Positions 58,004-64,000 of a stretch of 64,000 nt of DNA are shown here, one piece after another. Below the pieces are notes generated by a model that was not told the origin of the DNA, ran no database searches, and saw nothing but the letters and a program-made list of their open reading frames with translations. Location of the stretch: contig NZ_FNLC01000007.1 in NCBI RefSeq assembly GCF_900104065.1, positions 62,001 to 126,000 on the forward strand, written 5' to 3'. This DNA is from Natronobacterium texcoconense (lineage in GTDB: Archaea > Halobacteriota > Halobacteria > Halobacteriales > Natrialbaceae). Position numbers and translations under genes: made by a program. Position 1 is the first letter of the stretch; each line of letters starts with the position of its first letter.

Positions 58004-59626
58004 CTATCCCATGTTCTCCCGGCCCAGACAGGAGAACAGCGCCTCCACGTGTTCCCACGCGTCACGTACGTTCTCGGCCTGCTGGGTGTTACCCTCCTGT
58101 TTGAGCGTCCGGGCGTGGTCGTACATCTCCTCGAGCGACGGCATCTCCGGGTTCCACAGCGTTCCCCAGAGGTAGACGTCGTCGAGGTAGGGGGTAACGA
58201 GCTGTTTGACGTGGACGTCGACGGCCTCGATGCCGCTGACGCTTTCCGCGTCGAGGAACTGCTCGTCGGCGATGATACTCGAGAGGGTGCCGTCGGAGAC
58301 GAACTCGGTGACTTCTTCCATCTTCTCCTCGGGGCCGTAGACGAGGAAGGTGCCGCCCCAGGCCGTCGTCGGGTCGAACTCCGCGAGTTTGTTCTGGAAC
58401 AGTGCGTTCCGGACGAGAATCTCGAGTTTCGACTCGTCGAACGAACTGGCACGCGACCGTCCGAGGACGGGCGCGAGGATCACCGCTGGCGTGAACTCGC
58501 CGTCCGGATCGCGCTCGTACTTGTCCTGGACCGGTCGGAAACTGTCGGCAGGGTCGAATACGTCACCCTTGATCGACATGTTCGCATCCCGGTCGAGGAA
58601 CTGCGGCACCGACGACATGGTAAACGCCTCGAGGAAGGCGACCAGCGGCCGGTTGATCTCGCGGTACTGTGGCGGGTTGTACTCCTCGAGGCGGTCGATC
58701 CGCGGTCGGATGTCCGCCTGGGCGTCCTCCAGCCGGTTGTTGTCGAAGGGGATGATCGCGTCGACCGTCCGGGAGGCTCGAGCTAGCCCCACGACGCCGT
58801 TTACCTTCGCCCGGCCGCCGAACTCGGAGTACTCGGTCCCTTTCGAGGGGATGACGATGCTACTGAAAAGCGGCTTCGGGACGACGAAGTCGTCTTCCAG
58901 GACTTCGTTACGAACCTTTTCGGCGAGGACGGGCGTCGAGCCACAGCCAGTCCCTTTCGTGACGCTGTGGACGAACATGATCGCCTGCGAGTCCTGGATC
59001 GTCTGTGGCTTGAGATCCCACCGCTCCCGGAAGGGGTTGCCACCGTCCGCGAAGTCGGCCTCGACGAGGTCCTTGCCGATGTCCCACCGGTAGCCGGCAC
59101 CGGCGTAGTCGTGTTTCCCCTGGCCGATGATGCAGTTCGAGAGGAGGTCGTGTCGGCTGTACTCTTTCTCCTCCTGGGCGTAGTAGGTCTGCTCGAGTTC
59201 GCTGACGTTGGTGTTCAGCGGGCCGTATCCCGCGAGTCCCCCGTTCCAGATGCGGGCGCGACGTTCGTTGTTTTCCTCGAGGGTCTCGCGTCGGAGCAGT
59301 ATCGCGTCGAGGATGTTGTTCCCCGCACCGCCGACGCCGATCAGGAACCACTTCTTCCCGTAGGAACTGTCCATCAGGTCGTCGGTCGGCTGTTCGGTCC
59401 CTGACGGCCCACCTGTCGCTCCCGCTCCGTCAGTTCCGGGCGTTCCGCTGTGATTCCGGGCCGAATCGTCGGGCGGAGACTCGTCGAACACCTCCGCTTC
59501 TAGCTCCGGATACACTTGCTCGACCGATGCCGGTTCGTCCCCGTGTGCGAGTCGAACGTGTTCGACGAGCGAGCCGCCGTCCCACTCGTTCGCTCGCTTC
59601 ATACAGATTTTACAGATGTTGGCCAT
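58004..59626 (-). CDS. zinc-finger tubulin/FtsZ-superfamily protein 3 of the system
   Basis: A 540-residue protein. A C2H2-type finger (Cys5, Cys8, His23, His28 in 'CKICMKRANEWDGGSLVEHV' + RLAH) and a ~55-residue acidic/Gly linker precede the tubulin-like core. The core has 'FLIGVGGAGNNILDAIL' (94-110), 'PLNTNVSELEQ' and a changed signature, 'SVTKGTGCGSTP' (TKGTGCG at 223-229), where two Gly of GGGTG are Thr-Lys. GTP binding may persist but hydrolysis could differ. The finger is unusual for tubulins. A TATA-like box at 59661-59672 precedes it. Confidence 0.82.
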   Translation of the reverse strand: MANICKICMKRANEWDGGSLVEHVRLAHGDEPASVEQVYPELEAEVFDESPPDDSARNHSGTPGTDGAGATGGPSGTEQPTDDLMDSSYGKKWFLIGVGGAGNNILDAILLRRETLEENNERRARIWNGGLAGYGPLNTNVSELEQTYYAQEEKEYSRHDLLSNCIIGQGKHDYAGAGYRWDIGKDLVEADFADGGNPFRERWDLKPQTIQDSQAIMFVHSVTKGTGCGSTPVLAEKVRNEVLEDDFVVPKPLFSSIVIPSKGTEYSEFGGRAKVNGVVGLARASRTVDAIIPFDNNRLEDAQADIRPRIDRLEEYNPPQYREINRPLVAFLEAFTMSSVPQFLDRDANMSIKGDVFDPADSFRPVQDKYERDPDGEFTPAVILAPVLGRSRASSFDESKLEILVRNALFQNKLAEFDPTTAWGGTFLVYGPEEKMEEVTEFVSDGTLSSIIADEQFLDAESVSGIEAVDVHVKQLVTPYLDDVYLWGTLWNPEMPSLEEMYDHARTLKQEGNTQQAENVRDAWEHVEALFSCLGRENMG

Positions 59627-59660
59627 GTCTTCAGTTACCGTAGCCGTTCGTCGGAACTAT

Positions 59661-59672
59661 CTAAAGTATTAC
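59661..59672 (-). promoter_or_regulatory. TATA-like box of the zinc-finger tubulin-like gene
   Basis: The minus strand reads about 'gtaatactttag', 35-46 nt before the ATG at 59626. Confidence 0.4.
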
Positions 59673-59674
59673 GT

Positions 59675-59703
59675 GTGAGTGGAACTGCGAACGCAGTACT
59701 CAC
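59675..59703. terminator. hairpin between the 503-residue gene and the zinc-finger tubulin-like gene
   Basis: GTGAGT-gga-ACTGC-gaac-GCAGT-ACTCAC forms an 11-bp stem with a 3-nt bulge and a 4-nt loop. It may end the upstream transcript or be an operator just upstream of the TATA box at 59661-59672. Confidence 0.45.
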
Positions 59704-59750
59704 GAACTGTCTCGATAGCGTCTTTTTGCCGCCCCTATCGTTCTAACCAT

Positions 59751-61262
59751 TCATTTCACATGTCTGTCGGCGAACCGGTCACGGATCGTCTCGAGTCCCG
59801 CAGCGACGTTCGTCCGCTCGTCGAACTCGATCTCGAGAAAGCCCGGCGGCGCGTCCTCCTGTAACTCGACGTCGACGACGACGTCGGTCTGGCGTCGACA
59901 GAACCGTGCGAGTTCCTCAAGGACTGCCTGCTTCGCGACGGCGTCGGGAAGTCGTCCGGTCTGGCACTCGACGGTGTTGCCGTCGCCGACGCTCTCGAGT
60001 TCCCGCAGGACGAACAGCACTTCGTCGGCGACGGACTCGGCCGTCACCTGCTCGCGGGTTCGGTCCCGTGCCGGCGGTTCGTCGGCGGCCGGTGGTGTTC
60101 CGTTTTCCGTTCCGTTCTCCGGTTCACTACCGCCGTCCGACCGATTCTCGACGACGATCTCCCGTCCGTCGACTTCGGCGACGACGTCGTACTGCCGCTC
60201 GACGACCGGGGCCAGATCCGTCAGCACCGCCACCGGGACGTTCTCGGGAACCCCGACCGTTCCGCCGCCGTGATCGATCGTCCCGACCAGTCCACCCAGG
60301 AGATCGACCGTCACCAGCAGGTCGTCGGCCTGTTCGCGACTCTCCTCGAGCGTCCGGGTCGCGTCGTCGAACGCACACCGGTGGAACTGCCGGATCGCCT
60401 CCTCGAGTTGCCGTTCGATCCCGAGGACGCCGTCGATTTCGTCGTGTCTGCCCTCGAGGACGAACTCGCCGACGCGCTCGCCGAGGTCACCCTCGAGTCG
60501 GTCGGTCAGTTCGCGGACGTCCGCGAGGGCGTCTTCGACCGCTGCGTGTCGCTCGCGAAACGTCTCCTCCTGGCGGTCGACGTACGTCTCGATCTCCCGG
60601 CAGTGATCGAACAGCGTCGCGACCGTCCTGGCGGCGTCCCGGACGTACTCCTCGTCCTCGAGGACGTCCCGGGCGACGGCCTCGACGTCGGCGACGTGGA
60701 TCGTCTCCTCGGACGGCGGAAGCGACACCTCGCGGTACTGACTCGGGAGGTTCACGATCTCGTAGGATTCGCCGAACGACGACGTCACGCCTGGATCGAG
60801 GCGGCCGTCGGCGATCGCGTCCTCGATTCCACGACGGAGGTCGCGCTCGAGTCGGTCGATCGCCGCGGTCGAATCGTCGGCCTCGGCCGGGTCGAACTCC
60901 CGGACGCGGTCGACCGCGTCGGGTGCGATCGGCTCGAGGCGATCCAGCGTCCCGTCGCCGATCCGTTCCTCGAACTCGACGAGTGGGTCGGTCCCCTCGG
61001 TCTGTGTCTCCTCGGTGACGTCGATACTCGTCTCCGCCGGCGACGCCGACCGGCGAGAGTGAATCGCCACCGCCACCGTGCCGCCGGCGACGAGCACGGC
61101 TCCGACGAGGGCAAGCGCCGTTCCAGAGGTTCCCACGAATCCGACGACCGTCTCGAGTCGTCCGATATCGCTCACGGCCGAGAGTCCGGTTCCGCCGTCT
61201 CGAGCCGCCGCCGACCAGTCGACGAGAGCCGTCCAGTCCACGCCCCAGCGGTCGATCTGCAT
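59751..61262 (-). CDS. membrane-anchored cytoplasmic helical protein
   Basis: A 503-residue protein. One N-terminal membrane helix (~45-68, 'TALALVGAVLVAGGTVAVAI') leads to ~430 cytoplasmic residues, largely helical ('LFDHCREIETYVDRQEETFR', 'DALADVRELTDRLEGDLGER'), and a C-terminal alpha/beta part ('CRRQTDVVVDVELQEDA'). The layout is like the 698-residue protein at 52473 (membrane anchor, then cytoplasmic coiled coil). ATG 61262 is chosen; GTG 61271 is possible. A TATA-like box near 61292 gives a leaderless or short-leader transcript. Confidence 0.7.
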   Translation of the reverse strand: MQIDRWGVDWTALVDWSAAARDGGTGLSAVSDIGRLETVVGFVGTSGTALALVGAVLVAGGTVAVAIHSRRSASPAETSIDVTEETQTEGTDPLVEFEERIGDGTLDRLEPIAPDAVDRVREFDPAEADDSTAAIDRLERDLRRGIEDAIADGRLDPGVTSSFGESYEIVNLPSQYREVSLPPSEETIHVADVEAVARDVLEDEEYVRDAARTVATLFDHCREIETYVDRQEETFRERHAAVEDALADVRELTDRLEGDLGERVGEFVLEGRHDEIDGVLGIERQLEEAIRQFHRCAFDDATRTLEESREQADDLLVTVDLLGGLVGTIDHGGGTVGVPENVPVAVLTDLAPVVERQYDVVAEVDGREIVVENRSDGGSEPENGTENGTPPAADEPPARDRTREQVTAESVADEVLFVLRELESVGDGNTVECQTGRLPDAVAKQAVLEELARFCRRQTDVVVDVELQEDAPPGFLEIEFDERTNVAAGLETIRDRFADRHVK

Positions 61263-61353
61263 GTGCCACACCTGCCAGTAGAGGAGTAAAGAAGTATCGG
61301 CCTCGGGGGTACACAGCGAATCGAGGAGCTATCGACTCGTTAGATCTGCCGGA

Positions 61354-63723
61354 TCACTCGACCGTTACAGTTCGTCGCTGTTCGACCGGAAGCAGTGGTT
61401 CCTCCGGGAACGCGACGCTGACAGTGTACTCGAGTTCCTCGGCGTCGGCACCGAAGACGCCCACGGGAACGGTGTCCGTGTCGCGCAGGTAGGTGTTCGT
61501 GCTCGTCATCTCGCGGCCGTTGACGGTTACCGTGATTCCTGCGCGTGCAGGCTCCCCGACGTTCCGGACGGTCACCTCGTGGACCTCGTTCTCGCCCGTA
61601 TCGATCGTCTCGGGGAACTGGCCCCAGTCCATCTCGAGCGAGGGCAGCGACTGGGCACCCTCGTAGACCTGCTCGGCGATCCCTTCCGAGAGGCCGGCGT
61701 CGATCAGCCCGTCGATACCGGCTTCGAGGACGTCACCCGGCGTCGACAGGCCCTCTTTCGCGAGTTTGCTCGCACGGCCGGGTCCGACGCCGTCGATGGC
61801 CGTCAGTCCGACCGCGTCCTCGGCGACGCCGTTCTCGACGCGAGCCTCGACGCGGCTCGCGAGGTTCGCCGCTTGCGGACCGACGAATCGGTCGAGGAAG
61901 GCTCCGAGCGCAGACAGCAGTCGGGTGGCGTTCCGGCGGATCACCCAGGCGTCGCTTTGCAGTTCCGCGGGCGTCGTCCCGCTCGCTGCCGACCGGAGGA
62001 TCGCCAGCACCTTCCGCTGGCCGGGCTCTAGGTCCTCGGCGTCCTGACCGACCAGTACCGCGTTCACCGCCTCGCGTTCGTCCTGACGGGCCGAAACCGA
62101 CTCGAACTCCGTGGCTCCCGCGACTGCCGCGAGGACGTCGCCCGTGTCGAGGTCCCGTCCCGACTCCGCCCGGTCACAGAGGCTCGCAAACGCTGCCGCC
62201 GTCTCGAGTCGCAGGTAATACTTCGAGGCGAGCACACCTCTGGGAGTGGCCTCGATCGAGAGGTCGCCGGACTCGCCGGTCTCGACGAATCCGCGTTCGA
62301 CCAGCTCCTCGAGACAGTCCCGGACGCGGCCCTTGAGGTTCGGGAAGTCGTACGCCTCGGGTTTCGACTGGCCGCGCTCGTAGTAGAAGGTCGTCTCGAG
62401 CCAGTCCATCACGTCCTCTAAGTCGGTGATGGTTCCCATCGCGATCTCGGCGTTCAGGTGGGTCTCGAGGCTGTCGGCGAGCCTGGACTCGATCTCCTTG
62501 CCCTCGTTCAACAGTCGGCGGTACTTGTCGGCCTCGGCGGTGTCGCAGACGACCCAGCCGTAGCCGACGTCGTCGTACCCCGGCCGCCCTGCGCGACCGA
62601 GCATCTGGAGCACGTCGAGGGGGCTCATGTCGACCTCGCCCTCGAGCGGGTCGTGGAGTTTCGTGTCGCGAATGACGACGCAGCGGGCGGGGAGGTTCAC
62701 GCCCCAGGCCAGCGTCGAGGTCGAAAAGAGGAGTTCGATCGCTCCTTTCTTGAACCACTTTTCGACGAAATCACGGTCGTCTTTCGCGAGGCCGGCGTGG
62801 TGGAAGGCGACGCCATCGACGACGGAGTTTCGGAGAGTCGTGTTCTCGATCTCTTCTTTCTCCGAGTGGAAATCGTAGTCGTGGAAGTCGTCCCGGACGT
62901 CCATCGGGATGTCGCGTTCGGCGATTTCGTCGCGCGCGGCCTCGGCCGCCCGCACCGTGTCCTGACGCGAGGAGACGAACACGAGCGCCTGGCCGTCCTC
63001 CCGGAGGTGGGGTTCGGCGAGGTCCAGCGCCCGGTAGAGGCGTCGATACTTGTCCGCAAAGGAGTTCTCGCCGTGCGTGTAGGTCTTGACACCGGCGTTG
63101 AGGTCGACCGGCCGGTACTCCTCGTCGAACTCGAAGGTCGTCTCGTCGGGCGCGTCGAGCCACGCCGCCACGTCGTCGACGTTCGGCATCGTCGCCGACA
63201 GCGCGACGACGCGGGGATCACAAAGACGGCGGAGACGGGAGATGGTCACCTCGAGCACCGATCCTCGCCGATCTGCGTCCAGTAAGTGAACCTCGTCGAT
63301 GACGCAGACGTCGACGTCGGTGACGAAATCGTACCGCCGGGAGTCGTGTTTGCGCGTCGCCGAGTCGAGTTTCTCCGGCGTCATCACGAGGATGTCGGCG
63401 TGGCGGGCACGCCGGGGGTTCAGGTCGCGTTCGCCCGTGACGACGTACACCGAGTAATCCAGTTCCTCGAAGCGGTTCCAGTCGTCCTCTTTCTCGTTGG
63501 TCAGGGCCCGCAACGGCGCGATAAAGAGCGCAGTGCCGCCGTCGGCCAGTGCCTTGCAGATCGCCAGTTCAGCAAGCGCCGTCTTGCCCGAGGCCGTCGG
63601 CGCGCTCGCGACGACGTTCTCCTCGGACTCGAGCAAGGCGGGCAGGGCCTCACGTTGCATTCGGTTGAACTCCTCGAACGCGAACGCGTCGGCAAAGTCG
63701 GGTAGAACCTCGGCGACCTCCAT
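61354..63723 (-). CDS. Ski2/Hel308-type superfamily 2 DNA helicase
   Basis: A 789-residue helicase. Motif I is 'APTASGKTALAELAI', Ia 'FIAPLRALTNEKEDDW', II 'VIDEVHLLD', III 'VALSATMPN', IV 'ALVFVSSRQD', V 'FSTSTLAWGVNLPARCVVIR' and VI 'QMLGRAGRPGYDDVG'. A winged-helix domain and helical ratchet (Sec63-like) follow, with HhH 'LTAIDGVGPGRASKLAKEG', and the C-terminal ~100 residues form an Ig-like Sec63/Brr2-type domain ('EVTVRNVGEPARAGITVTVN'). Archaeal Hel308 acts at stalled replication forks; the C-terminal Ig module is the second haloarchaeal type. Leftmost gene of its own unit. Confidence 0.92.
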   Translation of the reverse strand: MEVAEVLPDFADAFAFEEFNRMQREALPALLESEENVVASAPTASGKTALAELAICKALADGGTALFIAPLRALTNEKEDDWNRFEELDYSVYVVTGERDLNPRRARHADILVMTPEKLDSATRKHDSRRYDFVTDVDVCVIDEVHLLDADRRGSVLEVTISRLRRLCDPRVVALSATMPNVDDVAAWLDAPDETTFEFDEEYRPVDLNAGVKTYTHGENSFADKYRRLYRALDLAEPHLREDGQALVFVSSRQDTVRAAEAARDEIAERDIPMDVRDDFHDYDFHSEKEEIENTTLRNSVVDGVAFHHAGLAKDDRDFVEKWFKKGAIELLFSTSTLAWGVNLPARCVVIRDTKLHDPLEGEVDMSPLDVLQMLGRAGRPGYDDVGYGWVVCDTAEADKYRRLLNEGKEIESRLADSLETHLNAEIAMGTITDLEDVMDWLETTFYYERGQSKPEAYDFPNLKGRVRDCLEELVERGFVETGESGDLSIEATPRGVLASKYYLRLETAAAFASLCDRAESGRDLDTGDVLAAVAGATEFESVSARQDEREAVNAVLVGQDAEDLEPGQRKVLAILRSAASGTTPAELQSDAWVIRRNATRLLSALGAFLDRFVGPQAANLASRVEARVENGVAEDAVGLTAIDGVGPGRASKLAKEGLSTPGDVLEAGIDGLIDAGLSEGIAEQVYEGAQSLPSLEMDWGQFPETIDTGENEVHEVTVRNVGEPARAGITVTVNGREMTSTNTYLRDTDTVPVGVFGADAEELEYTVSVAFPEEPLLPVEQRRTVTVE

Positions 63724-63790
63724 CAGACGGATACGGGAAGCGGGCGATGAAAGGCGTTTCCTTCCCGGCCGCGAGCTATCGTAGCCACTG

Positions 63791-63871
63791 ATACGGATTG
63801 CTGTAACGATTTACCGGCGCAACCGCGATCGGGCGGCGGCTGCGCCGGAAATGACTTACAGTAAACCGTAT
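63791..63871. repeat. ~31-bp-arm inverted repeat
   Basis: Arms 63791-63821 and 63841-63871 are imperfect inverted copies around a 19-nt spacer. The inner CCGGCGCA / TGCGCCGG is perfect. The outer part ('atacggattgctgtaa' versus its partner) has a few mismatches. It resembles a MITE-like or dispersed palindromic repeat of haloarchaeal intergenic space. Confidence 0.55.
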
Positions 63872-63907
63872 GAAAGTCAGTGCACACCCGATCGCACGAA
63901 GACCGAG

Positions 63908-63942
63908 CGGTTCGGAGCGAAGTGAGTGAGAACCCCGAACCG
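63908..63942. repeat. 8-bp inverted repeat
   Basis: CGGTTCGG (63908-63915) pairs with CCGAACCG (63935-63942). It lies next to the larger palindrome and upstream of the helicase gene; outer CGATCG/CGATCG segments also pair partly. The rest of 63872-64000 shows no gene. Confidence 0.4.
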
Positions 63943-64000
63943 TACGATCGGTGTACAAACGGTTTCAGTTGTTACTATGTGCCGACCGGCTCCGCTCGAC

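Noticed and set aside
51242-59626. Naming the three system tubulin-like proteins FtsZ
   Set aside because: They lack FtsZ C-terminal motifs and have large inserts. Superfamily membership is all that can be said.
1-64000. CRISPR arrays, tRNA or rRNA genes
   Set aside because: No regular spaced repeats and no cloverleaf or rRNA motif were recognised on either strand, though tRNA could be missed by eye.

Overview
The window is haloarchaeal chromosome. GC is high, the proteins are very acidic (Asp/Glu-rich), and many genes have TATA-like boxes about 25-30 nt before their start codons, as expected for leaderless transcripts. MC1 chromatin protein, a CetZ tubulin-like protein, EndA, archaeal PheST, a Tat-type lipoprotein and a Hel308-type helicase all fit a halophilic euryarchaeon. 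The order Natrialbales is possible but not shown. I found no rRNA, tRNA, CRISPR array or intact insertion sequence.

Layout. (1) 0.1-4.5 kb: a SpoIIAA-like protein, a decayed pheA 3' fragment, a stub of a halobacterial transducer coupled to an opsin homologue that has lost the retinal lysine, intact pheA and a soluble histidine kinase. (2) 4.6-15.4 kb: MC1, an AbrB-like protein, pheST behind a long leader that holds a Phe-rich mini-ORF, small membrane and hypothetical genes, trpS and a winged-helix regulator. (3) 15.5-23.4 kb: MoxR ATPase facing a DUF58/transglutaminase operon. (4) 23.6-27.8 kb: CetZ, EndA, a NucS-N-domain/zinc-ribbon protein and an HD hydrolase. (5) 28-36.4 kb: a phosphonate-type ABC transporter (phnDCE-like) and small metabolic or housecleaning enzymes. 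(6) 36.4-37.7 kb: a scar of gene fragments and AT-richer genes.

(7) 37.9-61.3 kb is the most unusual part: two converging gene sets that look like one multicomponent machine. The rightward operon encodes a tandem winged-helix-like protein, a coiled-coil protein with a winged-helix-like head, a helical protein, a Cdc48/Vps4-like AAA ATPase and a beta-propeller/Ig-like protein. The leftward set encodes three divergent tubulin/FtsZ-superfamily proteins (one with a zinc finger), two membrane-anchored cytoplasmic coiled-coil proteins, a soluble helical protein and five exported or membrane proteins with large ectodomains. Tight overlaps suggest co-translation. I infer an envelope-associated tubulin/AAA cytoskeletal or membrane-remodelling system. 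Related tubulin-like families in membrane-remodelling neighbourhoods have been predicted before, but I do not recognise this gene set. (8) A Ski2/Hel308-type helicase and two inverted repeats close the window.
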